Assembly (NCBI GenBank): GCA_030446015.1
Contig: JASUSO010000012.1
Span: 1-42,867 of the forward strand
Origin: Methanobacteriota archaeon
GTDB lineage: Archaea; Halobacteriota; Methanomicrobia; Methanomicrobiales; Methanoculleaceae
Length of the DNA stretch: 42,867 nucleotides
Direction: 5' to 3'
Shown here: piece by piece, positions 24,591-32,457 of the stretch
Layout of the letters: each line of letters opens with the position of its first letter
Position numbering within the stretch: position 1 is the stretch's first letter
Position numbers and translations under genes: made by a program
The notes under the pieces: generated by a model
The model's database searches: none
What the model saw: only the letters and a program-made list of their open reading frames with translations
Told to the model about the DNA's origin: nothing

Positions 24591-25118
24591 TCAGGCTTCT
24601 TCCTGATCGAGGAGCATCTTCTCGGCTTTCTCACTGACGAGCACGCTGTTTCCGGCAGGATCCTCGAGGATGAGCGTGAAGGGGAAGGCTACCTCCCGTG
24701 CCGCGCCGATCGTCTCCAGCACCCTGAGTGCGGCCGCCCGCTCGTCTTCGCTCTCGGGGTTTGCGAGGACCGTCCCCACCGCCTGCTCAAAGCGGGCGAG
24801 GACCCCCTCGATGTTGGTAACGAACCCCTCGCAGGCGGTGCCGGGCTCGACCGCAAGGCCGAGTTCGGGGATCCGGATCGTCGCCGTCGTGCTCCGCGCC
24901 ACCCGGATGGCGAGGTCGGCCGGCTCCTCAACCCGCACCGACCACCGGACCGGCTCGCCCTCCCCGAGGATGATGGTGTCGGTGTGCCGGTAGCCGCAGG
25001 CCTCGCAGGCGATGGAGACGAGCAGGAGGTCCGGGAAGTGGGGGATGTCGAGACGGTGGTGGACGATCCGGATCTCGCTCCCGCAGGCGGGACAGGTCCC
25101 CGGATGGGACTCCTGCAC
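24591..25118 (-). CDS. ZPR1-type zinc-finger protein
   Basis: The protein has 175 residues. A four-Cys zinc finger at the N-terminus, CPACGSE (about residues 9-15) and CEACGYRHTD (about 38-47), is followed by a beta-sandwich-like region with EEPADLAIRVARSTTATIRIPELGL. The finger and the IACEACGYR..D pattern match ZPR1 proteins, which in eukaryotes bind translation factor eEF1A; archaeal forms have one such unit. The start is a GTG overlapping the SepF stop by one base, and the two genes are coupled. Confidence 0.85.
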   Translation of the reverse strand: MQESHPGTCPACGSEIRIVHHRLDIPHFPDLLLVSIACEACGYRHTDTIILGEGEPVRWSVRVEEPADLAIRVARSTTATIRIPELGLAVEPGTACEGFVTNIEGVLARFEQAVGTVLANPESEDERAAALRVLETIGAAREVAFPFTLILEDPAGNSVLVSEKAEKMLLDQEEA

Positions 25119-25495
25119 TAGAGGCCCCCGCCGATCTTCTCGCGGGAGACCTTGACGGACATGGGCGTGATGACAACGTACTTCTGCTCGCCGAGGCCGA
25201 CGATGTCGCCGTTCACGTCCTTTGCCACGTCGCGAAGGTCCTTTAAGACCCGCTCGAACGTCACCTTGTCCATCTTCAGCCGCCCGATGTCGACGATGAC
25301 GATATTACCGTTGTAGACTTCGTCTTTGACACGGGGAGTATCCTTGAGATCGGCGATGGTGGCGATCTTGATGTACATGGATGCCGGCTCTTCGTCGTTC
25401 GATCCCTCGTAGGCGGCGAGATCGAGCTCCATGTAGTCCTCTTCGCTCCGTGCAGGACTTCTGCCGAGGATGCTGTCAAAGAGTTTTTTAACCAT
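25118..25495 (-). CDS. sepF: Cell division protein SepF (archaeal)
   Basis: The 125-residue protein has the DUF552/SepF core: YIKIATIADLKDTPRVKDEVYNGNIVIVDIGRL, KVTFERVLKDLRDVAKDVNGDIVGLG and a final KYVVITP. In archaea SepF tethers FtsZ to the membrane at the division site, using an N-terminal amphipathic helix; here MVKKLFDSILGR fits that role. The length is normal. A clear AT-rich promoter (25514-25527) lies just upstream and there is little leader, so the mRNA may be nearly leaderless. ftsZ is not in the window. Confidence 0.92.
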   Translation of the reverse strand: MVKKLFDSILGRSPARSEEDYMELDLAAYEGSNDEEPASMYIKIATIADLKDTPRVKDEVYNGNIVIVDIGRLKMDKVTFERVLKDLRDVAKDVNGDIVGLGEQKYVVITPMSVKVSREKIGGGL

Positions 25496-25513
25496 AGAAA
25501 AATTGAGGAATGA

Positions 25514-25527
25514 ATTTTATTTAATAG
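25514..25527 (-). promoter_or_regulatory. TATA box of the SepF-ZPR1 operon
   Basis: CTATTAAATAAAAT on the minus strand lies 19-32 bases upstream of the SepF ATG. It is a strong archaeal TATA match in an otherwise GC-rich window. Confidence 0.65.
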
Positions 25528-25545
25528 TATCCATTATTTTCTCCG

Positions 25546-26043
25546 TCAGATCTCCAGGTTCCAGAGATCGTCCCCGACATAGTGGACGCTTTTGACGGAC
25601 TTGCCCTTCTCCTGCCGCTCCATATCGGCCGCATCAAGGAGTGCAATCCCCACGGCAAGCGGTTTTCCATGCCGTTCCTCGACGACCTGCACCGGGTGCC
25701 TCGCACGAACGTCCGGCGAGATCGCCACGATCCCGGGGCGCATGGCATCCGCGCCGTTTGCGACGAACCTGACCGCGCCGGAATCGACCACCACCCGCCG
25801 CTCGGGGATCGGGTGCTCGACGAGCCCGCGCAGGGTCGGAAACGCCCATTCTCCGGTTCCCATCAGGAGAGGCTTTTTGTTGACGAGGTAGATCTCGACG
25901 GGAGCATCCGTCTCCACCCGCTCGATCTTCTCCGACCGGAAGAGGTCGGCCGATACTCCGATCTCGCCGGTGAGCCGCTCGAGGAGTTCGCTTATCTGTG
26001 ATTTCCGGATGACGTGGCGCTTCTTTATGGTAATCTTTGGCAT
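25546..26043 (-). CDS. PUA-domain RNA-binding protein
   Basis: The protein has 165 residues. The first 75 (MPKITIKKRHVIRKSQISELLERL...) form an MCT-1/DUF1947-like N-terminal domain. Residues about 80-155 form a PUA domain: RRVVVDSGAVRFVANGADAMRPGIVAISPD and RHGKPLAVGIALLDAADM. The archaeal family of this architecture is related to MCT-1/ligatin proteins that bind tRNA or the ribosome. A role in translation is inferred from the family and from the divergent LSm-L37e genes sharing its promoter region. Confidence 0.85.
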   Translation of the reverse strand: MPKITIKKRHVIRKSQISELLERLTGEIGVSADLFRSEKIERVETDAPVEIYLVNKKPLLMGTGEWAFPTLRGLVEHPIPERRVVVDSGAVRFVANGADAMRPGIVAISPDVRARHPVQVVEERHGKPLAVGIALLDAADMERQEKGKSVKSVHYVGDDLWNLEI

Positions 26044-26090
26044 TGTCTCGAAACCTCGGGGTGCGCTGACTCTCGCGCAGCGACGCGGTT

Positions 26091-26380
<290 letters not shown>

Positions 26381-26396
26381 CGTTAGGTGAGAGAGA

Positions 26397-26579
26397 ATGT
26401 CAAAAGGCACACCATCGATGGGCAAGCGGCAGAAGCGCACTCACATCGCCTGCAGGCGATGCGGCAAGATCTCGTTCCACGCACAGCACAAGGTCTGTGC
26501 ATCCTGTGGATTCGGCAAGAGCTCGAGAATCCGCAGTTACCGCTGGACGGAGAAGAAGGCAAAGGTACCGACGCACTAG
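26397..26579 (+). CDS. rpl37e: Large-subunit ribosomal protein L37e
   Basis: The 60-residue basic zinc-ribbon protein has [10 protein letters not shown] and [10 protein letters not shown], giving the four zinc-binding Cys. It begins [16 protein letters not shown], the normal L37e start. The family length is 55-65. GGTGAGAG lies 4-8 bases upstream of the ATG. It sits 16 bases after LSm, and PurF follows after 9 bases. Confidence 0.97.
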   Translation: MSKGTPSMGKRQKRTHIACRRCGKISFHAQHKVCASCGFGKSSRIRSYRWTEKKAKVPTH

Positions 26580-26588
26580 AGTTGCATC

Positions 26589-28025
26589 ATGTGTGGTATC
26601 GTTGGCATCGTCGATGCTGGCGGTGTCTCGTTTCCGCTGTATTACGCCCTGTACGCTCTCCAGCACCGGGGGCAGGAGAGCGCAGGGATCTCTACTTTTG
26701 AAGACAAGACCCTGTACACGCACAAAGCCCAGGGGCTCGTCGCCGAGGTCTTCAACAGCCAGAACCTGCAGGAACTGCGGGGAAACGCCGGAATCGGACA
26801 CGTCCGCTACCCGACAACCGGGTCGAAAGTCCCTGAGAACGTTCAGCCGTTTAACTTCAAGTACCGGGGGCTCAATCTCTCGATCGCCCACAACGGCAAC
26901 CTGGTCAATACGGCCGAACTCCGGGAGGAGTACGAGCGCCGGGGGCAGATCTTCTGCACCACGACCGATACCGAGATCATAGGGAGCATCATCGCCGATG
27001 CCCTCCGGACCTCAAAGAGCATGGAGGACGCCGTCCTGCTCTGCATGCGGCGGCTGCGCGGTTCCTACGCCGCCGTAGCGCTCCTGAACAACACCGTCTA
27101 CGCTTTCCGCGACCCGCTCGGCATCAAACCGCTCTGCATCGGGAAGCTTGAGAACGGCTACATCGTCGCGTCGGAGAGCGTGGCGATCGATGCGCTGGAC
27201 GGCACGTTCGTCCGGGACGTGCGTCCCGGCGAACTCGTCCGGATCGACGAGTCCGGGCTCACCTCCACCCAGATCGCGACCGCGAACCGGAGGGCGTACT
27301 GCATCTTCGAGTACATCTACTTCGCCCGCGCCGACTCGGTGATGGACGGGACGCTGGTCTACGACGTCCGGCGGCGGATCGGGCAGAAACTCTACGATGC
27401 AAACCCGACCCAGGCCGACACGGTCTGCCCGGTTCCCGACTCCGGGATCGCGTACGCGGCGGGTTACGCCAAGCGGTCCGGGATCCCGTTCCTCGAGGGG
27501 CTGATGAAGAACCGTTACATGGGCAGGACGTTCATCATGCCGACCCAGCAGCAGCGCGAGCGGGCGGTCCGGATCAAACTCAACACCGTCCGGGGAAACC
27601 TGAAGGACAAACGGGTGGTGCTCATCGACGACAGCATCGTCCGGGGGACGACCTCCCGCCGGATCGTGAACATGATCCGGGATGCGGGGGCCGACGAGGT
27701 CCATCTCCGGGTCGGTTCCCCGCCGATCATCGCCCCCTGCTACCTCGGGGTGGATATGCCCACCCGCACGGAGCTGATCGCGAGCGGCAAGGATGTCGAG
27801 ACGGTGCGTAAAAGCATCGGCGCGACGTCGCTCACCTACATCCCGCTCGAAGACCTGGTGGACGCGATCGGGGGCGGCGAGCAGAACCTCTGCACCGGGT
27901 GCCTGACGGGGTGCTACCCGGTGGAGATCAACGGAGAGAAGAACTGCCACTGTGTCGTGGACTACGTCTCCGGCACTCACCAGGCCGATCTCTCGACCTT
28001 CAAGGCCGGGAAGGAAGAGACGTAA
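26589..28025 (+). CDS. purF: Amidophosphoribosyltransferase
   Basis: The 478-residue enzyme catalyses the first step of purine synthesis, making phosphoribosylamine from PRPP and glutamine. The N-terminus is MCGIVGIVDAGG, so the nucleophile is Cys2 (class II glutaminase; no propeptide). Further marks are LQHRGQESAG, GHVRYPTTG, NGNLVN, the PRPP loop VVLIDDSIVRGTTS, and a C-terminal CTGCLTGCYP region plus CHC, which match the Fe-S type PurF. Oligo-T at 28047-28055 ends the unit. Confidence 0.96.
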   Translation: MCGIVGIVDAGGVSFPLYYALYALQHRGQESAGISTFEDKTLYTHKAQGLVAEVFNSQNLQELRGNAGIGHVRYPTTGSKVPENVQPFNFKYRGLNLSIAHNGNLVNTAELREEYERRGQIFCTTTDTEIIGSIIADALRTSKSMEDAVLLCMRRLRGSYAAVALLNNTVYAFRDPLGIKPLCIGKLENGYIVASESVAIDALDGTFVRDVRPGELVRIDESGLTSTQIATANRRAYCIFEYIYFARADSVMDGTLVYDVRRRIGQKLYDANPTQADTVCPVPDSGIAYAAGYAKRSGIPFLEGLMKNRYMGRTFIMPTQQQRERAVRIKLNTVRGNLKDKRVVLIDDSIVRGTTSRRIVNMIRDAGADEVHLRVGSPPIIAPCYLGVDMPTRTELIASGKDVETVRKSIGATSLTYIPLEDLVDAIGGGEQNLCTGCLTGCYPVEINGEKNCHCVVDYVSGTHQADLSTFKAGKEET

Positions 28026-28046
28026 CCCAGTCTTCTCCGATCACCG

Positions 28047-28055
28047 TTCTTTTTT
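28047..28055 (+). terminator. T-rich terminator after purF
   Basis: TTCTTTTTT starts 21 bases after the purF stop and precedes the repeat cluster. It is a good archaeal termination signal for the LSm-L37e-PurF unit. Confidence 0.55.
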
Positions 28056-28075
28056 CCGACATGCCGGGCACCGGC

Positions 28076-28240
28076 CTTCGCGTGAGGTTTCAGTACACGA
28101 CTCAAGGGAGCCTCGCGCGAAGAACGACGTTCCCAAAGAGAAAGGAGTTCGAGCACCGCCAGGTGTGAAATGCGACTGCCAAAATGGCAGGGGCTTGAGC
28201 ATCGCCAGATGCGAGAGCGCGAAGAGAAGTCGAGGATTGG
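28076..28240. repeat. Repeat cluster B: two structured modules
   Basis: The gap 28026-28393 has no gene. It holds two plus-strand modules. The first (28123-28168) begins AACGAC and ends GAGCACC-GCC-AGGTGTGA, with a poorly formed first hairpin. The second (28171-28214) has the perfect hairpin CTGCCA-AAA-TGGCAG and then GCATC-GCCA-GATGC, a paired change from the usual GCACC/GGTGC. Upstream, 28076-28122 is nearly the reverse complement of 24058-24103 in cluster A. After the modules, AGAAGTCGAGGATTG parallels GGAAGTCGACGGGTTG of cluster A, so similarity extends beyond the modules. Confidence 0.8.
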
Positions 28241-28393
28241 CTTCCAGAGGTGGCCTCGACCAGATTTAGCGAAGCGCTGATCCGGAAGGTGAAGCGCAAG
28301 CGCTACTGATCCCGATCGCGGTCGTTTGACAAAAAACCCTACAGGAGACGGATAACAGGAAGAAAGATGCAAAAACGCGGAAGAATCTCTCAT

Positions 28394-28467
28394 AGCGAGG
28401 GATGGATTTGAACCATCGATCTACGGGTTATGAGCCCGCCGGGATTTCCTGACTACCCCACCTCGCT
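28394..28467 (-). tRNA. Initiator tRNA-Met (CAU)
   Basis: The gene is 74 nt without encoded CCA. The acceptor stem AGCGAGG/CCTCGCT pairs over all 7 bases. The first pair is A1:U72, a mark of archaeal and eukaryotic initiators. The anticodon arm GCGGG-CTCATAA-CCCGT has anticodon CAU and the three consecutive G:C pairs next to the loop that all initiators share. The T-arm is GATGG-TTCAAAT-CCATC. No intron is seen. A TATA box lies just upstream on the same strand. Confidence 0.95.
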
Positions 28468-28480
28468 TCCGACCTGTGAG

Positions 28481-28490
28481 GTATATAGAT
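28481..28490 (-). promoter_or_regulatory. TATA box of the initiator tRNA
   Basis: ATCTATATAC on the minus strand lies 14-23 bases before the tRNA 5' end. A second, palindromic AGATATATATCT lies at 28502-28513. Confidence 0.55.
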
Positions 28491-28517
28491 TGTTCTTTGG
28501 GAGATATATATCTTTGC

Positions 28518-28547
28518 GCGTCCCGGACCGGTGCGAGTCCGGGACGC
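28518..28547. other. Perfect 11-bp hairpin
   Basis: GCGTCCCGGAC (28518-28528) and GTCCGGGACGC (28537-28547) pair perfectly around an 8-base loop CGGTGCGA. It lies between the AT-rich palindrome at 28502-28513 and the thioredoxin promoter, pointing away from any gene end. It could be part of a small RNA or a protein-binding site. Confidence 0.5.
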
Positions 28548-28566
28548 CGGTGCCCGGGCAAGGCTA

Positions 28567-28579
28567 ACCATTTAATATG
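28567..28579 (+). promoter_or_regulatory. TATA box of the thioredoxin gene
   Basis: ACCATTTAATATG lies 23-35 bases before the ATG at 28602, predicting a leaderless or nearly leaderless mRNA. Confidence 0.55.
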
Positions 28580-28601
28580 AGCGAACGGCATACTCCGTCA
28601 T

Positions 28602-29018
28602 ATGGAAGGAGATAAGCCGCTTGACGACGAACTGCAGCGTCTCCGGGAGGAACGCCTCCGGAAACTCGAGGAACGGCTCATGGGCACGCCGGGCGGTGTC
28701 ATCGAGATCGGCGATGCCGCGTTTCAGAAGGTCCTGCAGGAGCACCACGCCCTGGTCGTCGACGTCTGGGCGGAGTGGTGCGGCCCCTGCCGGATGGTGG
28801 CCCCGGTCGTCGAGGACCTTGCGCGGGACTTCGCCGGCAGGGTGACCTTCGGGAAGTGCAACGTCGACGAGAACCCCAGGATCGCGGCGAGTTTCAACAT
28901 AACGGCGATACCCACGCTCCTGTTCTTTGCAAACGGCACGCTGGTCGACCGGGTGGTCGGGGCGCTCCCGAAAGAGGCCATCAAAGCCCGGGTCATGCGG
29001 GCGTTCGGGACCGGCTAG
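28602..29018 (+). CDS. Thioredoxin with charged N-terminal helix
   Basis: The 138-residue protein has the redox motif WCGPC (Cys60, Cys63), the cis-Pro segment ITAIPTLLFFANG, and the usual fold boundaries VDVWAEWCGPCRMVAPVVEDLA and NVDENPRIAASFN. The first 28 residues form a strongly charged helix (DDELQRLREERLRKLEERL) not present in normal thioredoxins of about 105 residues; it might mediate dimerisation or partner binding. It reduces protein disulfides in the cytoplasm. It converges with the pterin dehydratase gene, and both stop codons share the CTAG at 29015-29018. Confidence 0.92.
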   Translation: MEGDKPLDDELQRLREERLRKLEERLMGTPGGVIEIGDAAFQKVLQEHHALVVDVWAEWCGPCRMVAPVVEDLARDFAGRVTFGKCNVDENPRIAASFNITAIPTLLFFANGTLVDRVVGALPKEAIKARVMRAFGTG

Positions 29019-29362
29019 AGGAGTGCGCCCTGCCGGCACCGGAGCCACTCGGAGAGCCGTGCGGCCATGATGAAGTCGTTTCGGGAGAGGCCGCCGATGG
29101 CGTAGGTGTACCAGGCGACATCCACGTACCGGGTCTCGCGGATGCCGAGGTCCGGGGTATGGTTCTCTCGCGCGGCAAACTCGGCGACGTCGTTGAGGAA
29201 CGTCACCGCTTCAGCGAACCCTTTGCAGGCGAACCGGGCGGTAAGCCGCCCGTCATCGAGCGACCATTCCGGGACTTCCGGCAGGAGGTCGGCGATCTCC
29301 CGCCGGGTCAACGGTGCCGTGTCCGCGACATCCGGGGTGAGCGACTCAGACGAAAGATCCAT
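29015..29362 (-). CDS. Pterin-4a-carbinolamine dehydratase family protein
   Basis: The 115-residue protein matches the PCD/DCoH fold: LLPEVPEWSLDDGRLTARFACKGFAEAVTFLNDVA, then the active-site region ARENHTPDLGIRETRYVDVAWYTYAIGGLSRNDF. The bacterial/animal motif HHPE appears here as NHTPD, keeping the second His and Pro. The end ARLSEWLRCRQ fits. The classical role is recycling of tetrahydrobiopterin, which methanogens do not use, so the substrate may be another pterin, such as one on the way to methanopterin or molybdopterin. That is inference. Confidence 0.85.
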   Translation of the reverse strand: MDLSSESLTPDVADTAPLTRREIADLLPEVPEWSLDDGRLTARFACKGFAEAVTFLNDVAEFAARENHTPDLGIRETRYVDVAWYTYAIGGLSRNDFIMAARLSEWLRCRQGALL

Positions 29363-29401
29363 ACAGATCCCTCATCGGAGAGGACGAAAAAGGTTATTCT
29401 C

Positions 29402-29640
29402 CGGAGCACCGGTGCTTGAAGACTTTCAGGTTGCTTGAGCACCGATAGGTGCGAAGAACGCGAAGGCTGCGCGTCCTTCGCGCAAGACCGTATCGTCATC
29501 TACACTAATAACTCACGCGAAGCCGCGAAGAGCGCGAAGACCCGGTTGGTTGAGAGTTACACTCCTTCACACCTAACGGTGCTCATGCTCCTGCCATTCT
29601 GGCAGTCGCACTTCGCGGCTTCGCGCTCTTCGCGTGAGAC
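29402..29640. repeat. Repeat cluster C: opposed structured modules
   Basis: The gap 29363-29696 has no gene. A module on the plus strand (29410-29454) has hairpin CTTGAA-GACT-TTCAGG (one G-T pair) and GCACC-GATA-GGTGC. A partial module tail, GGAGCACCGGTGC, lies just before it (29403-29415). On the minus strand a module at 29567-29610 has CTGCCA-GAA-TGGCAG and CACC-GTTA-GGTG. Between them are CTCACGCGAAG at 29511-29521 and, facing it, CTTCGCGTGAG at 29628-29638, each followed inward by GCGAAG-type repeats (CCGCGAAGAGCGCGAAG). Confidence 0.8.
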
Positions 29641-29696
29641 CATGGTTGCCGTCCCGGTACATGCAAGAAATTTCTATAATAAGATGACACGGTGCA

Positions 29697-30266
29697 CTAG
29701 CGCAACTTCTTGACCAGGAACGCAACGTTCTCGGCGAACCGCCGGACGGTTCTCATCCCTTCTTCGTCGTTTACGGCCTCACCCGGCGCCCAGCCAAAGA
29801 CCATGTTCCAGTAGGTCGAACCCGGCACGATCATGTCGTTAATCAGGTAGAACATCAGGAGTTCCTGGATCGTGGCGGTATGCCCGCCCCGCCGGGCCAC
29901 GGCGATCGGGCCGCCCACCTTCCGCGAGAGGAAGGAGTCGGACGCCATCGAGACCATCCCGATCCGCTGCAGGGCCGCCGCGACGTCGCCCCGCGCCGTT
30001 CCGAAGTAGACCGGGGTTCCCACGATGAGCCCGTCGGCCTCCCGGATCTTTTCGATGATCTCGTTTAGGCCGTCGTCGAGGGAGCATTCTCCACTGGTGC
30101 AGAGCCCGCAGGCGGTGCAGGAGAGGATACGCATCTCTCCGAGCATGATGGTCTCAGTCTCGATACCTTCGCGCTCGAGGACCTTCACGCACTCCCCGAG
30201 CACCTGTGCGGTGTTCCCCTCGCGCCGGGGACTCCCGCAGAGCAGTATTACTTTTCCATTCGACAT
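29697..30266 (-). CDS. Iron-sulfur flavoprotein (NADPH-dependent FMN reductase fold)
   Basis: The 189-residue protein has a flavodoxin-like fold with the FMN phosphate loop LLCGSPRREGNTAQVL, then a compact Cys cluster SCTACGLCTSGEC (C-x2-C-x2-C-x4-C) as in the Isf family of methanogens, then GTPVYFGTARGDVAAALQRI. Isf proteins are dimers that carry electrons between ferredoxin and flavin, often linked to oxygen or peroxide defence. I chose ATG 30266 (MSNGKVILL) because GAGGTG lies 5 bases upstream. It follows the DUF362 protein by 1 base, so the two form an operon. Confidence 0.88.
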   Translation of the reverse strand: MSNGKVILLCGSPRREGNTAQVLGECVKVLEREGIETETIMLGEMRILSCTACGLCTSGECSLDDGLNEIIEKIREADGLIVGTPVYFGTARGDVAAALQRIGMVSMASDSFLSRKVGGPIAVARRGGHTATIQELLMFYLINDMIVPGSTYWNMVFGWAPGEAVNDEEGMRTVRRFAENVAFLVKKLR

Positions 30267-30267
30267 A

Positions 30268-31371
30268 TCACACCTCAATCAGACGGTAATCGGCATCCCC
30301 GAGCCCGATGGCAGCCGCATACTCGAACTGGTACCCGGCGTCCGTGTAGTCCCAGATCCCCTTGAACTTGTCCTCCCCGGGAGCAAAGTTTCCAGCAAGC
30401 TGCGTCCGGGAGAATCCCTGCTCTCTGTTGACGAGGTCGAAACTCGCGCGATCGATCGCGACCGGATCGGTGGAGGCGAGGATCCCAATGTCGGGAACGA
30501 CCGCCGCGTCGCTCCAGGAGACACAGTCGCAGTCCGGGGTGATGTCGAGGAGGAAGTTGACGTAGCCGACCCTCCCGGGTTTGCCGCGAACCGCACCGAG
30601 GGCGTACTCGCAGAGCCGCTCGATGAACGGACGGATCTCCGTCGTCCAGTCGAACTCGATCGCGCCCGTCGGGCAGGAGCGCATGCAGTCGCCGCACCCG
30701 ACGCAGTGCTCCGGGTTGAGCACCGCCCGCCCGTCGGCGAGGGTCATCGCCGCCTGCGGGCAGACCGTGGTGCACTTCCCGCACCCGCCGCACCGCTCGG
30801 CCTCCACGAACGGCCGCCCCGCGTGCTGTTCCGCCTTCCCGGACGGCGGGGCGCAGCCCATCGCCAGGTTCTTGATTGCGCCGCCGAACCCGGCGAGGTC
30901 GTGGCCCTTGACGTGCGAGAGGACGATCATGCTGTCGGCGTCGAGGATGCTCCCGGCGATCCGGACGCGTTCAAAGTGCTTCCCGCCGACGGCGACCTCC
31001 TTCCAGTAGCCGCCGGTGAGGCCGTCGGCGACGATGACCGGGGCGCCGGAGACCGCGTAGGCGAACCCGTGCTCGATCGCGGTGACGGTGTGCCGGACGG
31101 CGTTGGCCCGGCTCCCGGCGTAGAGGGTGGCGGTATCGGTGAGGAACGGCTGCGCTCCGCGCTCTTTGATCTTATCGACCACCTGCCGGGCAAAGAGCGG
31201 GTGGAGGTAGGTGTCGCACCCGCGCTCGCCGAAGTGCAGCTTGACGGCCGCAAGGTCTCCCGGACGGATGACCGCGTCAAACCCGGCCGCGTCGAAGAGA
31301 CGGCGGATCTTCGCGATTTTGCTCTCGTGGTGGCCCCGGGCCCGGATACCGGCAAAATAGACGTCTGCCAT
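30268..31371 (-). CDS. DUF362 protein with two 4Fe-4S motifs
   Basis: The 367-residue protein has an N-terminal DUF362 domain (AVKLHFGERGCDTYLHPLF, LSHVKGHDLAGFGGAIKNLAMG), a ferredoxin insert with CGGCGKCTTVCP and CVGCGDCMRSCP (eight Cys for two clusters), then more DUF362 sequence ending in FKGIWDYTDAGYQFEYAA. The function of DUF362 is not established; neighbours point to electron transfer with the flavoprotein just downstream. The start is ATG 31371 (MADVYFAGIRARG) with GGGAG 9 bases upstream; the frame is open 22 codons further. Confidence 0.88.
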   Translation of the reverse strand: MADVYFAGIRARGHHESKIAKIRRLFDAAGFDAVIRPGDLAAVKLHFGERGCDTYLHPLFARQVVDKIKERGAQPFLTDTATLYAGSRANAVRHTVTAIEHGFAYAVSGAPVIVADGLTGGYWKEVAVGGKHFERVRIAGSILDADSMIVLSHVKGHDLAGFGGAIKNLAMGCAPPSGKAEQHAGRPFVEAERCGGCGKCTTVCPQAAMTLADGRAVLNPEHCVGCGDCMRSCPTGAIEFDWTTEIRPFIERLCEYALGAVRGKPGRVGYVNFLLDITPDCDCVSWSDAAVVPDIGILASTDPVAIDRASFDLVNREQGFSRTQLAGNFAPGEDKFKGIWDYTDAGYQFEYAAAIGLGDADYRLIEV

Positions 31372-31464
31372 CGATCTCTGCTCCCTTGCGGGTACTTTCC
31401 GCTGCCGGAGGATAAGAATTGCGCCGGGTCCCGGCAACCGTTCAACGGGGGAGGGGGAGGGGCC

Positions 31465-32457
31465 TCACCGGATCTCAACGCCCTTCAGCCGGACGCCGGG
31501 CTCCTCTGTCACCTCGCCGACGACCCGGGCGTCGGGGACGATCTCCCGGATCGCGGCGACGCTGGTTGCCGGAGCAACGAAGGCGTAGCCCATGCCCATG
31601 TTGAACGTCCGGTACATCTCCACGTCGCCGATCTCGCCGGCCTGCTGCAGCCAGGAGAAGATCTCGGGGACGTCGAGGGGGTCGGTGAAGGAGAACCCGT
31701 ACTCCGAGAGCCTCGTGAAGTTCAGGAGGCCGCCGCCGGTGACGTGGCACATCCCGTGAACCTCGCAGGCCTCCGTCACCCGGAGCACCTCGGCATAGAT
31801 CCGGGTCGGCGTCAGGAGTTCTTCGCCGAGGGTCTTCCCGTTCGAGAGACGGGTCTCGTACGACGCACAGTCCTCGACGACCCTGCGCGCAAGGGTTAAG
31901 CCGTTGCTGTGGATGCCGCTCGAGGGAACCCCGACGATCAGGTCGCCGGGGACGATCCCCTCGCCGGTGACGACCTTCTCCTTCTTCTGGACCCCTAGAC
32001 AGGTCCCGGCAAGGTCGAGACCGTTCACGAGCCCCTTGAGGGTCGCGGTCTCGCCGCCGACGATGTTCATGTTCGCTAAGCGAGCCCCCTCGTTCAACCC
32101 TTCGCCGATCTGGGCCATCTTCTCCGGCGAGAGGGCGTCGGTCGCGATGTAGTCGACGAACGCCACGGGTTCGAGGTTCATCACGTAGAGGTCGTTGACG
32201 TTCATCGCGATGCAGTCGATCCCGACGGTGCGCCAGTCCTGGAGGGCGTCCGCGACGAGCATCTTCGTGCCGACGCCGTCCGTGGCGAGCGCGAGGACGT
32301 AGGGATCAAAGTCGATCAGCCCGGCGAAGTGCCCGACCTTTCCGAGCATCGAAAAAGCGCCGGACCTCCGGTAGGTGAGGTTCTCGATCAGCGCCCGGAC
32401 CGCCCGGGCTTCCTGGTCGATATCGACCCCGGCTTCACGGTAGGTGTGTTCAGTCAT
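31465..32457 (-). CDS. purM: Phosphoribosylformylglycinamidine cyclo-ligase
   Basis: The 330-residue enzyme closes the imidazole ring in purine synthesis (FGAM to AIR, using ATP). It has TYREAGVDID near the start, ALATDGVGTKMLVAD, DCIAMNVNDLYV, NIVGGETATLKG, PSSGIHSNGLTLARRV and HVTGGGLL, all standard PurM signatures in order. I chose ATG 32457 (MTEHTYREAG) because it matches the family start and has GGAG upstream. It overlaps the end of lysC by 8 bases (ATGACTGA). Confidence 0.95.
   Translation of the reverse strand: MTEHTYREAGVDIDQEARAVRALIENLTYRRSGAFSMLGKVGHFAGLIDFDPYVLALATDGVGTKMLVADALQDWRTVGIDCIAMNVNDLYVMNLEPVAFVDYIATDALSPEKMAQIGEGLNEGARLANMNIVGGETATLKGLVNGLDLAGTCLGVQKKEKVVTGEGIVPGDLIVGVPSSGIHSNGLTLARRVVEDCASYETRLSNGKTLGEELLTPTRIYAEVLRVTEACEVHGMCHVTGGGLLNFTRLSEYGFSFTDPLDVPEIFSWLQQAGEIGDVEMYRTFNMGMGYAFVAPATSVAAIREIVPDARVVGEVTEEPGVRLKGVEIR

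Noticed and set aside
28521-28546. Fragment of a second tRNA (GTGCGAGTCC resembles a T-arm)
   Set aside because: The loop has 8 bases, not 7; TTCGA is not present, and no other tRNA arms surround it. It is better described as a simple hairpin.
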